Below, piece by piece: positions 17,114-24,615 of a DNA stretch of 64,000 bases (positions within the stretch are counted from its first letter, which is position 1; the number at the start of each line of letters is the position of its first letter). This DNA is from an archaeon (GTDB taxonomy: Archaea > Nanobdellota > Nanobdellia > Woesearchaeales > UBA9642), in contig JAGVGF010000002.1 in the NCBI GenBank assembly GCA_020057295.1, positions 88,776 through 152,775 on the forward strand, in the 5' to 3' direction. The translations under genes and the position numbers were made by a program. The notes under the pieces were generated by a model. It was not told the origin of the DNA. It ran no database searches and saw only the letters and a list, made by a program, of their open reading frames with translations.

Positions 17114-18217
17114 TTATCTCTTCTTATGAATATTTTTTACTTGCTTCTTTATAATATCTACTATCCTCTCAGATGCTTTACCATCACCAAATAACGGTCT
17201 CCATATTATCTTCTTAGTCAACATTTTTGTAGAACATTCAAGTATCTTTTCTGGTGAAGCACCCGCAAGTAAATTCATTCCAAACTTGATAGTTTCCGGT
17301 CTCTCGGTGTTATCCCTAACAGTTACTGTTGGTACATGCATTATGCTGCATTCTTCTTGTAATCCGCCAGAATCAGTTATGCATAGGACAGCATTTTTTT
17401 CGAGTTGTAAGAATTCAAGAAAGCCTAAGGGTTTAATCATTCTAATATTAGAAGGCAATTTTAAATTATATTCTAGAATTTTATTAGATGTCCTTGGATG
17501 CATAGGAAATAATAGTTTGTACTCAGGAAATTTTTCTCCGACCATTTCTAATCCTCTGAGAATATTTTGTAATCTTTTTTTATCGTTCGTGTTTTCTGCC
17601 CTGTGAACAGTTATCAAAACGTATTTCTTTGATTTTAAATTTAATTTTTTAAGAATATTACATTTCCTATCAGCAATCTTACTATTTTGATATACTGCAT
17701 CAACAATAGTGTTCCCGGTCATAGAAGTGTAGTTAGCATTAACGCCTTCAGTATTAACATTCTTAATCGCATCCTTTGTCGGAAAAAATAAGAATTCAGA
17801 TAAATGATCTGTAAGTATTCTATTGACCTCTTCAGGCATTGTTAAATCATGACTTCGAAGACCTGCTTCGTGATGAGCTACAAGTATTCCTACCTTTTTA
17901 GCAGCTAGTGTACCCATCAAAACAGTCAAAGTATCACCTTGAACTAAAACTACGCCGGGTCTTTCCCTAATAAAATTTTTTTTCATGCCTTTCATCATCA
18001 TACCGACCTGCTGCCCGAAAGGTTTAGAACCAACATGTAAATTATACTTTGGTGCGGGTAATTCTAGTTCTTCAAAGAATATCTCATCCATATTATGATC
18101 ATAATGCTGTCCGCTATGAAGTATAAAGAAATCTATTTTTCGCTTCTGACACTCTCTGATTATTGGAGACATCTTTATTATCTCAGGTCTTGTTCCAACA
18201 ACAATGGCAATTTTCAT
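17114..18217 (-). CDS. wecB: UDP-N-acetylglucosamine 2-epimerase (non-hydrolysing)
   Basis: The 367-aa protein matches WecB/MnaA throughout: GTRPEIIKMSPIIREC at the N-terminus, LHSGQHYDHNMDEIFFEEL, VQGDTLTVLMGTLAA, HHEAGLRSHD, MTGNTIVDAVYQN, and the UDP-binding DSGGLQEECSIMHVPTVTVRDNTERPE near the C-terminus. It interconverts UDP-GlcNAc and UDP-ManNAc. With the dehydrogenase at 12435 it would give UDP-ManNAcA for the surface glycan, although the two genes are 3.4 kb apart. Its start overlaps the NFACT gene stop by 4 nt (ATGA), so a sugar gene is embedded in a translation-related operon. Confidence 0.95.
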   Translation of the reverse strand: MKIAIVVGTRPEIIKMSPIIRECQKRKIDFFILHSGQHYDHNMDEIFFEELELPAPKYNLHVGSKPFGQQVGMMMKGMKKNFIRERPGVVLVQGDTLTVLMGTLAAKKVGILVAHHEAGLRSHDLTMPEEVNRILTDHLSEFLFFPTKDAIKNVNTEGVNANYTSMTGNTIVDAVYQNSKIADRKCNILKKLNLKSKKYVLITVHRAENTNDKKRLQNILRGLEMVGEKFPEYKLLFPMHPRTSNKILEYNLKLPSNIRMIKPLGFLEFLQLEKNAVLCITDSGGLQEECSIMHVPTVTVRDNTERPETIKFGMNLLAGASPEKILECSTKMLTKKIIWRPLFGDGKASERIVDIIKKQVKNIHKKR

Positions 18218-19347
18218 TTTTTTATCTCTATGATTATTTCACTGTTCTTCTCGTCAATATCTTTAACAAATTTTTTTATGTCTGAACTGTTATCAATTTT
18301 TTGTTTTATTTCTTTCCAAGAATATTTTTTACGTGCTTCTTTTACTGTGTCAACTATTTGTTTTACTTCTTGATATTTTTCATATAATATTTCCCCTTTG
18401 GCCTGATTTTCCTCGTATGATTGCTGGCATTCTAATAAAATTTTGTTTTGGTCATCAATAACTGAAGCAATTTTTTCTATATTTTTATTGTGAACCGTAT
18501 TGTCCTTAAGTACTTTTATTTTAGAATAATTTTCTCTGATTGCTTCACTAAAAGAATCATAAGTCTTTTTATCTTTATTATCAAATGATTTTAATTCAAA
18601 TGGGAAAATATTCTCGTCTACAAAGTTAGCGTTTGTTTTGTTGTTGAAAAGTTTCTTGAAATTTTTATAAAGTATATCAAAATCTTTATCCGACAAATCT
18701 TTTACTTTGATATTTTTGTCAACCTTACTATTTAGACAAATTTCCTCAGCAAATGTTCCTCCTAATGAAAGTACTATTGCTAATGTTTTAACTAATGATT
18801 CTTTGTTGGAATTTTTTACTCGATCGAAAAATTCTTCGAGTGATAATTCAGCTACATTAAATTGTGCCTTAGGATAGATATATATTTCATCTTTTTTGAG
18901 TTCTCTATCTTTCCAATGTTGTGTTTCAAGTAAGTTTAATATCTTGTATTTCTCGTCGCAAAATATTATGTTTCCCTTGCTAAATAGTTCTATTATTAAA
19001 TAATATTTTATCAGTTTATCTTCAACTTTTTTTTCTAGAATTAATTCTATGATTCTTTCGAATCCGATTTGTGATATTCCTTTTAATCTTGAACCTTCTA
19101 AATATTTTCTTAACATCATACATAAACCTGTAGGAGTATCCGCTGTATCTTTACCTTCATCAAGAAATATTATGCTCGGTAATATTGTTCTTAGAAATTT
19201 TTTGCCTGTACCACTAATATGAAATCCTATAACTAATTCTCTAGACGAATTCTTAGAATGGAATATTCTATCTACTTTAGAATCCTTCAATATCTGTAAT
19301 TCATTAATCAGATAATACAATTCCAGTGATGATATTTCGTTTTTCAT
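18214..19347 (-). CDS. NFACT-N domain protein (Rqc2/NEMF/FbpA relative), lacking the NFACT-R domain
   Basis: The first 120 residues match the NFACT-N fold of Rqc2-type ribosome quality-control factors: SSLELYYLINELQILKDSKV, then VDRIFHSKNSSRELVIGFH, PTGLCMMLRKYLEGSRLKGI and GFERIIELILE. A helical middle follows, ending in a coiled-coil-like segment (about 280-350). The protein stops at 377 aa, whereas full archaeal homologues are about 600-700 aa with a C-terminal NFACT-R (DUF814) domain. I see no such domain here, nor a separate gene for it in the window. These factors bind 50S subunits carrying stalled peptidyl-tRNA; NFACT-R is the part that contacts tRNA/RNA. The neighbour upstream is a Fap7-like ribosome-maturation gene, which suits a ribosome role. 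Confidence 0.8.
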   Translation of the reverse strand: MKNEISSLELYYLINELQILKDSKVDRIFHSKNSSRELVIGFHISGTGKKFLRTILPSIIFLDEGKDTADTPTGLCMMLRKYLEGSRLKGISQIGFERIIELILEKKVEDKLIKYYLIIELFSKGNIIFCDEKYKILNLLETQHWKDRELKKDEIYIYPKAQFNVAELSLEEFFDRVKNSNKESLVKTLAIVLSLGGTFAEEICLNSKVDKNIKVKDLSDKDFDILYKNFKKLFNNKTNANFVDENIFPFELKSFDNKDKKTYDSFSEAIRENYSKIKVLKDNTVHNKNIEKIASVIDDQNKILLECQQSYEENQAKGEILYEKYQEVKQIVDTVKEARKKYSWKEIKQKIDNSSDIKKFVKDIDEKNSEIIIEIKK

Positions 19348-19372
19348 GTTTTTCTTATTTGTTATTATATAT

Positions 19373-19879
19373 TCAGTTCTTTACTAGTATTATGTTTCTC
19401 TTTAAAGCTTTTGCCTCTTCTAAACATATGTTGAATATTTCCGAAGCAATATTGTCTTGAATTTTTTTATCAGCATATTTACGTTTTCTTAATCTTTTAC
19501 TGATATTTGTTATATCGCTGTTTACAATTATACAATAGTCGGATTTAATATAATGGCTCATGTGACTGTCTATTATTATCCCTTTGAGCTTTTTCTTTTC
19601 CAATAATTTGATAAAATCTTCACTAATGATTGTCGTGTCTAACATTTTATCAAATATTTTATCTTTAGAACTTTGTTTAGTCACAATTGGCTCTAATTTT
19701 TTTACTAATTTCTTAATATCTACTTCGTAAGTTTTATCTGCCTTATTGTATAAATCATATAATTTGTTTGCACGTACATATTTGTTTAAATCAAAATATT
19801 TCAGTCCAGTACTTTTAGCTATTTTTTCAGAAATGTATGTTTTGCCTGTTCCGGGCGTTCCGCTAATCGTTATTATCAT
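19373..19879 (-). CDS. Adenylate kinase-like ATPase, AK6/Fap7 family
   Basis: The 168-aa P-loop protein has ISGTPGTGKTYISEKIAKSTG (Walker A at residues 6-13), DLNKYVRANKLYDLY, an IIDSHMSHY motif and RLRKRKYADKKIQDNI near the lid. This pattern and the small size match archaeal Fap7/AK6 (hCINAP), which binds Rps14/uS11 and takes part in late small-subunit maturation and has adenylate kinase activity. It lies between a 59-aa membrane protein gene (33-nt gap) and the NFACT gene (25-nt gap). The family assignment is firm; the choice between ribosome assembly and nucleotide metabolism is from known homologues. Confidence 0.88.
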   Translation of the reverse strand: MIITISGTPGTGKTYISEKIAKSTGLKYFDLNKYVRANKLYDLYNKADKTYEVDIKKLVKKLEPIVTKQSSKDKIFDKMLDTTIISEDFIKLLEKKKLKGIIIDSHMSHYIKSDYCIIVNSDITNISKRLRKRKYADKKIQDNIASEIFNICLEEAKALKRNIILVKN

Positions 19880-19912
19880 ACTATAAGTTAGAATGTTGAT
19901 ATTATAAAGTTT

Positions 19913-20092
19913 CTACTTTTTAAGCCAATTCATTACAGGAAATGCTATGATTGCAAATACTATAATAACTATCCAGAATGTTGCATCACCATACGTATTA
20001 GTAAATCTAAGTATGGTATTTGTGACTATTCCTAATATAGAGATTATTCCCAAAGTTTTTCTTAAAACTAAGTTTTTCTCTTTAACTTTCAT
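19913..20092 (-). CDS. Small membrane protein, 59 aa, two transmembrane segments
   Basis: An ATG at 20092 overlaps the nrdR stop (ATGA) and opens a 59-codon frame starting MKVKEKNLVLRKTLGIISIL and ending FPVMNWLKK, stop TAG at 19913-19915. It has a basic N-terminus and two hydrophobic stretches (about 13-28 and 39-53) separated by a short polar loop (RFTNTYGDA), so a two-pass membrane protein with both ends inside is likely. The tight coupling to nrdR upstream and the next gene after 33 nt support it being real. I recognise no family. Confidence 0.65.
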   Translation of the reverse strand: MKVKEKNLVLRKTLGIISILGIVTNTILRFTNTYGDATFWIVIIVFAIIAFPVMNWLKK

Positions 20093-20532
20093 TTCATACT
20101 CTTTAATTCTTTTTCTAAATCATGAATATCCTTAAATTGTCTATAAACTGAAGCAAATCTAATATATGCTATTTCATTAAATTTCTTCAAGTGCTTCATT
20201 ACAATATCTCCAACTATTGTGCTATTAATCTCGTTAGATTCCATCCTAAACAATTCTGCCTCTATTTCATCTACAATCTTGTTTATCTCTTCAGAACTTA
20301 TAGCGAGTTTTTCACAAGAAGTGATTATACCCTTAAGTATTTTAGAACGATCGTAAGGTTGTCTTCTACCATCTTTCTTAACAATTTTCAAATCAAGCAT
20401 TTCTACACGTTCATAAGTCGTGAACCTTTTGCTGCAAGAAATACATTCTCTTCTCCTACGTTCTGTATCTTCATCAGATTCTCTCTTATCTATAACTTTT
20501 AACTCTTTAGAACCGCAAAATGGACATTTCAT
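20089..20532 (-). CDS. nrdR: NrdR-type transcriptional repressor of ribonucleotide reductase genes
   Basis: The 147-aa protein is a textbook NrdR: an N-terminal zinc ribbon (CPFCGS at residues 3-8, CISC at 31-34), the signature DTERRRRECISCSKRFTTYERVE, then an ATP-cone domain (LKIVKKDGRRQPYDRSKILKGI). In bacteria NrdR senses ATP/dATP through the cone and binds tandem NrdR boxes upstream of RNR genes. The gene lies directly downstream of the class II reductase on the same strand, and a near-perfect NrdR box precedes that reductase. It appears to have its own promoter (a TATA-like TTTTTTATATTAG at about 20562-20574, minus) and SD AAGGTG. NrdR is mainly bacterial, so transfer or an old shared gene is likely. 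Confidence 0.96.
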   Translation of the reverse strand: MKCPFCGSKELKVIDKRESDEDTERRRRECISCSKRFTTYERVEMLDLKIVKKDGRRQPYDRSKILKGIITSCEKLAISSEEINKIVDEIEAELFRMESNEINSTIVGDIVMKHLKKFNEIAYIRFASVYRQFKDIHDLEKELKSMK

Positions 20533-20577
20533 GAATACACCTTAAAGAATCAATACACGCACTAATATAAAAAAGTA

Positions 20578-20627
20578 ATGAAAATTAAGATAAAGCTTAA
20601 TTTTCATATAAGAACTTAAAAAGTTCT
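20578..20627. other. Two adjacent hairpins between the reductase gene and nrdR
   Basis: ATGAAAATTAAG (20578-20589) and CTTAATTTTCAT (20596-20607) form a perfect 12-bp stem with a 6-nt loop. Next to it AGAACTT and AAGTTCT (20611-20627) form a 7-bp stem with a 3-nt loop. They follow the reductase stop and T-tract on the minus strand and precede the nrdR promoter. They may stabilise or define the reductase mRNA 3' end, or act as DNA sites. Confidence 0.6.
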
Positions 20628-20647
20628 ATAATGAAAATAAAGATAAT

Positions 20648-20654
20648 AAAAAAA
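20648..20654 (-). terminator. Oligo-U terminator after ribonucleotide reductase
   Basis: On the minus strand the reductase stop codon (20665-20663) is followed within 10 nt by seven consecutive T residues within a longer T-rich stretch, the usual archaeal termination signal. Some readthrough into nrdR remains possible. Confidence 0.55.
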
Positions 20655-20662
20655 TTAAAAAT

Positions 20663-23623
20663 TTATTCTCCGCAGCCTCCTCCTTTCTTGCAATGTGGAC
20701 ACTTTGTACATTTACCATCTTGTATTAACATTGTGCCACATTCATCACATGTGCCTCCTGTAAGTTTTCCAGAGATTTGAATTTCTGAAGAACTATCTTT
20801 GCCCCATTTTCTTGTTCTCTTGATTTTTTCTAATGTTTGTCTAGTATCTAATCCATCTTCTTCATCAATCCAGAAGTTTTTCCCTGATACTTTTACAACT
20901 GTTTCCTCAAGAGATGGTGCTCCAGGATAAACTTTGTGGCCTCCTACTGTAGGGAATAAATGTAGTTTAGGCACTTTTTGATATATTCTCAATTCTGTTG
21001 GTAAAGGTCTGAGCTCACGTAGATGATTTTTTTCTATGAAAGATATATCTCCTAAATAATGTGCGCTAAGCCATTCATGTAAAAATCCTTCAATTCCTCT
21101 AGCAGATGTTACGAAAGGATGATCTGTGAATCCACCAATCTGTGATTTTCCTGCCTTACTAAATATTTCTAGAGCCTCTCTTAACGGCATACCGTACTGT
21201 AACTTTTCAGAGAATTGTATTGCTGCTTCATTTAGTAATCTGTTAATTTCTGATCCTCTTTCTAAGGAATCCACAAATACTTCTCCTAATCTTCCATCAA
21301 TGTATTCTCCAGTTCTGATAAACACAGGTCTACCGCCTAATTTTACTTTCTGTGTTATACCATACCTTGTTGATGGTAATGATTCCCTTTCTCCTCTTCC
21401 TAATGTTATAATTGAAGATCCCTTCTTTGTCTTTAGAGGTTGAGAGGCTTTACTTCCATCTCTATATATGGCTACAGCTTTCACACCTAGTTTCCATGAA
21501 TCATAGAACATCTTTTCTATTTCTTCTACTGTGGTGTTTTCTGGGCAGTTTACAGTTTTTGATATTGCTCCAGATACGTGTGGTTGAATAGCTGCCAACA
21601 TTCTTATATGTCCCATTGGAGAAATAGACCTGACGCCTTTTCCACCAGTCACTGCACAATCAAATATAGACAAGTGTTCTGCCTTCAAGTATGGTGCTCC
21701 TTCTATAGTATCATTCTTCTTTATGTATTCTTCAATTTCAACTATTTGATCAGCCGAATACTTTAATTTCTTTAATCCTTTTTTGATACTACCATTAACT
21801 ATGGTCATGTATCCGCCACCAGATAATTCCTTATATGATTTAGCTGCAAATGTTGGTTCTCCACCAGTTGTGTCAACATCCATCATAAATCCAATCGTTC
21901 CTGTTGGAGCCAATAATGTTAACTGAGAGTTTCTTATACCATATTTTTCTGCACGTTCTATTGCTTCATCATAAGTTTTTACTGCAGTACCTACTAAACT
22001 CTCTAGACCATTTTTCCTTGAGATACTTTTAGCTGCATCTCTATGCATTCGTAATACTTCCAATACTGACTCTTTATTTTTCTCATATTCTTGGAATGGA
22101 CCTACTTTTTCTGCTAATCTTGTAGATTGCAAGAATGCTTCCGCATTCATGTTTGCAGTTATTGCTGCTGCAAGATTTCTTCCATCATCAGAATCATATG
22201 CTAATCCTTCAGAAGTCAACAATGCTCCTAAGTTAGCATATCCTAATCCTAAAGGTCTGAACAAGTGACTGTTCAATGCTACTTCTTCAGTAGGATATGA
22301 TGCTTTTGACACAAAAATATCTTGTGCTGTAATATATACATCTACATCTTTTTTGAATGCAGTTATATCAAAAGTTCCATCTTCTCTCTTGTATTTCATT
22401 AAATTTAACGAAGCTAAATTACATGCAGTATTGTTCAAGAACATATATTCAGAGCAAGGGTTTGATGCCCATATATCTCCAGAGGCTTTACATGTATTCC
22501 ATCTGTTTATTATTGTATGATTTTGTATTCCTGGGTCACCCATAGCGTGTGCTGTGAATGCCATTAATTGAGCTAAATCTCTAGCTCTTACCATTTTAAC
22601 TTCTTTACCTTTAACTTGTCTAACAGGATAGTCTATATCAGCTTCATATGCTTGCCAGAATGCATCATCAGTTCTTACAGAATAATTTGCATTTTGTCCC
22701 CGCAAATTTTGGAAAGTATGGCTTTCCCAATGATTTGGAGATCCTGCTTCAAGAAGTATTCTTCCCTTCTCTTCTTCAGCATATTTATCTATAATAAATT
22801 CAGGCATATCTGGATGCCAAACGCTTATACTCTGCATTGTTGCTGCTCTTCTTGTTTTTCCACCAGATTTTATTACTCTTCCAACAGCATCTTGTACATC
22901 CATAAATCTTTTGGCTCCTGAAGCAACTCCGCCTCCCGATATAAATTCTCCAGCAGATCTTACCTGACTCCAGTCTCCACCGATTCCTGAACCATTTTTG
23001 TAAATTGTTGAACTCACATTAGCTGCAACCTTAATCATATCTTTAATAGAATCTTCGGGTGATGAAATAAAGCACGCTGATATTTGAGGATGTGCGTGTA
23101 TATTTTCTACTTGAATTGGTTTTCCATCTGGACCAATATAAAATGTTTCACCCTCTTGTTTTATTCCGTACGAGTCTAATCCTAAATTAAACCAAACTGG
23201 AGAATTGAATGAACCTCTTTGTGATAATGTTGACATCATTAATTCATCTTCGAGAATTTTTCCTGTTTCTGGAGTAAAGTATCCTTGTTCTACACCCCAT
23301 CTGTTTGCTGTTTGTGCCACTCTTCCTGCTAATTGTCTCATGTCTATTTCTCTTCCTCTAGGGCCGGGAACATCTGTTCTTCTGAAATATTTTGTTCCTA
23401 CAGTGTTTGAAGAGTTATAACTCCAATTTTGTGGGAAAAGAGCATTTTGAATTGTTTCAATAGCTTCGCCTTTATCATTTGTGACTGTAACATCTCTTGG
23501 CCCAACTTCAAAAACTGCAGCATCGTAAGGATCAATAACTGTTAATATATTTCCTTGTGCGTCTCTTGAGACAGAAAGATTTCTTTCAATTCTTAGAACA
23601 TTTTCAGCAACTCCATCACTCAT
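20663..23623 (-). CDS. nrdJ: Adenosylcobalamin-dependent (class II) ribonucleotide reductase
   Basis: The 986-aa enzyme makes deoxynucleotides with an AdoCbl-generated thiyl radical. Visible landmarks: the reducing Cys in HPQISACFISSPEDSIKDM, the FNSPVWFNLG substrate-site signature, the radical Cys in SNPCSEYMFLNN (about residue 390), its partner in TACNLASLNLMKY, LLAPTGTIGFMMDVDTTG, and a C-terminal Cys-rich tail (CDECG, CTKCPHCKK, CGE) that is both zinc-ribbon-like and the likely redox relay. No ATP-cone is recognised in the enzyme, so dATP sensing may rest on NrdR. I choose ATG 23623 (GGGTGA 4 nt upstream) over an in-frame TTG at 23650. No NrdB-type subunit is present. Upstream lie a TATA box, paired inverted repeats and a NrdR box. 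Confidence 0.95.
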   Translation of the reverse strand: MSDGVAENVLRIERNLSVSRDAQGNILTVIDPYDAAVFEVGPRDVTVTNDKGEAIETIQNALFPQNWSYNSSNTVGTKYFRRTDVPGPRGREIDMRQLAGRVAQTANRWGVEQGYFTPETGKILEDELMMSTLSQRGSFNSPVWFNLGLDSYGIKQEGETFYIGPDGKPIQVENIHAHPQISACFISSPEDSIKDMIKVAANVSSTIYKNGSGIGGDWSQVRSAGEFISGGGVASGAKRFMDVQDAVGRVIKSGGKTRRAATMQSISVWHPDMPEFIIDKYAEEEKGRILLEAGSPNHWESHTFQNLRGQNANYSVRTDDAFWQAYEADIDYPVRQVKGKEVKMVRARDLAQLMAFTAHAMGDPGIQNHTIINRWNTCKASGDIWASNPCSEYMFLNNTACNLASLNLMKYKREDGTFDITAFKKDVDVYITAQDIFVSKASYPTEEVALNSHLFRPLGLGYANLGALLTSEGLAYDSDDGRNLAAAITANMNAEAFLQSTRLAEKVGPFQEYEKNKESVLEVLRMHRDAAKSISRKNGLESLVGTAVKTYDEAIERAEKYGIRNSQLTLLAPTGTIGFMMDVDTTGGEPTFAAKSYKELSGGGYMTIVNGSIKKGLKKLKYSADQIVEIEEYIKKNDTIEGAPYLKAEHLSIFDCAVTGGKGVRSISPMGHIRMLAAIQPHVSGAISKTVNCPENTTVEEIEKMFYDSWKLGVKAVAIYRDGSKASQPLKTKKGSSIITLGRGERESLPSTRYGITQKVKLGGRPVFIRTGEYIDGRLGEVFVDSLERGSEINRLLNEAAIQFSEKLQYGMPLREALEIFSKAGKSQIGGFTDHPFVTSARGIEGFLHEWLSAHYLGDISFIEKNHLRELRPLPTELRIYQKVPKLHLFPTVGGHKVYPGAPSLEETVVKVSGKNFWIDEEDGLDTRQTLEKIKRTRKWGKDSSSEIQISGKLTGGTCDECGTMLIQDGKCTKCPHCKKGGGCGE

Positions 23624-23670
23624 ATTTTCACCCAATCCTTTCCACGTCAATTATCTTAAAATGTGTTAGA

Positions 23671-23713
23671 CCACAACAGGTTGTGGTTTGTTTTGTTGTT
23701 TAATACAACCTGT
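23671..23713. promoter_or_regulatory. Overlapping inverted repeats in the reductase leader
   Basis: CCACAACAGGTTGTGG (23671-23686) is a near-palindrome (7-bp arms, 2-nt centre). The overlapping ACAGGTTGT (23676-23684) is also an exact inverted repeat of ACAACCTGT (23705-23713). The two pairings share bases, so they exclude each other. They lie between the predicted start site (about 23710) and the reductase ATG, so they could act as alternative RNA hairpins or as an operator. No cobalamin-riboswitch core is visible. Confidence 0.5.
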
Positions 23714-23730
23714 AGGGTCCTGGTATTGAA

Positions 23731-23743
23731 CTTATATATAAAG
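23731..23743 (-). promoter_or_regulatory. TATA box of the ribonucleotide reductase gene
   Basis: Read on the minus strand, the stretch is CTTTATATATAAG, a strong archaeal TATA box about 110 nt upstream of the ATG at 23623. That predicts a start near 23710 and a leader of about 90 nt holding the inverted repeats. Confidence 0.6.
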
Positions 23744-23780
23744 ATTATTGTGCTTTAATTCATATGTTCAAAAAGAAATA

Positions 23781-23828
23781 ACACAACATATAGTGTTTTT
23801 AGTTATGAATAAACACAACTAAAGGGAA
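23781..23828. promoter_or_regulatory. NrdR box and a degenerate second box, canonical 16-bp linker
   Basis: ACACAACATATAGTGT (23781-23796) matches the published NrdR-box consensus (ACACWATATATWGTGT) at 15 of 16 positions, including all the most conserved ones. A weaker half-matching element begins ACACAAC at 23813, exactly 16 bp further on, the linker length typical of bacterial tandem NrdR boxes. It lies in the divergent gap between nrdJ (leftward) and a membrane protein gene (rightward) and is the obvious target of the nrdR product encoded nearby. Confidence 0.8.
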
Positions 23829-23901
23829 AAACATACAAATATTTAATCACTCTTAAGTAATTAATCGATACATTTATAATTTCTTTATATCTTCTAAAAT
23901 C

Positions 23902-24615
23902 ATGTCAAAATATGAACTTAAACGCCCTTTATATTATACTAAAGAATCAAGCTTAGTTGACAGATTACGTAATGATATGTTCTATTCTTATCAAGATTGT
24001 AAAAATACGTTTCTCGAATCAGTTTCAGATTCATATAATGGAACTTTAGATATGCTTGTTAAAGCCAAAAAAGTTAATTCTGCACTTGTTATGGGAACAT
24101 TAGCTAGTATAACATTCAACATTTTAAGCACACATCATGCCGCAACTAATGGTTATGATTATAATGATACAAAGTGGGCTTCATATATTGGCGAGTCAGC
24201 TGTTAACTCAATAGTATTTGCTGCAACATTTTTGTATGAATCAAGAAAAGAAGGAAAAACATGGGCACAATCTGGCAAAGATCTTTTAAGTCTTTTACCT
24301 GTAACATTCACTTTAAGTTTAGGACCATATAGAATGAGTAAAAATCTTTTAGTAGATTATTTAACAGCATGGGGATTGCCAATAGAAGGAGCAGCTCCTA
24401 TAGCACAAATCGCATTGTTAGCTCCTTTCGCTCTTTCAGTAGACTATTGTTTGAAGAAATTAAAATATTTTAAAAAAAATCCTGAAGTAATCACGCAATC
24501 AATAATTGCTGGAACAGAAAAAGTTACAGATGGTGCCACAAATATTGGTAGAGCTGTTAAGTATAGGAACATAAAACGTAAAAGAAAAAATTTACGCTCT
24601 AAAAATAAGAATTAA
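23902..24615 (+). CDS. Hypothetical multi-pass membrane protein, 237 aa
   Basis: I do not recognise the family. The first 55 residues are hydrophilic (MSKYELKRPLYYTKESSLVD...). Then come hydrophobic segments at about 58-75 (SALVMGTLASITFNILST), 98-113, 130-145 and 166-185, and a Lys/Arg-rich C-terminal tail (RKRKNLRSKNKN). It is probably a three- or four-helix membrane protein with a basic cytoplasmic tail. A TATA box (ATTTATAAT, 23872-23880) sits 26 nt before the ATG, so the message is likely leaderless. It is divergent from the reductase and shares the intergenic region with the NrdR box, but no link to nucleotide metabolism can be read from the protein. Its end overlaps the Elp3 stop by 4 nt (convergent). 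Confidence 0.7.
   Translation: MSKYELKRPLYYTKESSLVDRLRNDMFYSYQDCKNTFLESVSDSYNGTLDMLVKAKKVNSALVMGTLASITFNILSTHHAATNGYDYNDTKWASYIGESAVNSIVFAATFLYESRKEGKTWAQSGKDLLSLLPVTFTLSLGPYRMSKNLLVDYLTAWGLPIEGAAPIAQIALLAPFALSVDYCLKKLKYFKKNPEVITQSIIAGTEKVTDGATNIGRAVKYRNIKRKRKNLRSKNKN

Noticed and set aside
23624-23650. Longer reductase start at TTG 23650
   Set aside because: ATG 23623 has GGGTGA at the right distance; the extra nine residues have no family support.
23671-23713. Cobalamin riboswitch before nrdJ
   Set aside because: The leader is too short and lacks the conserved B12-box sequence; only simple inverted repeats are present.
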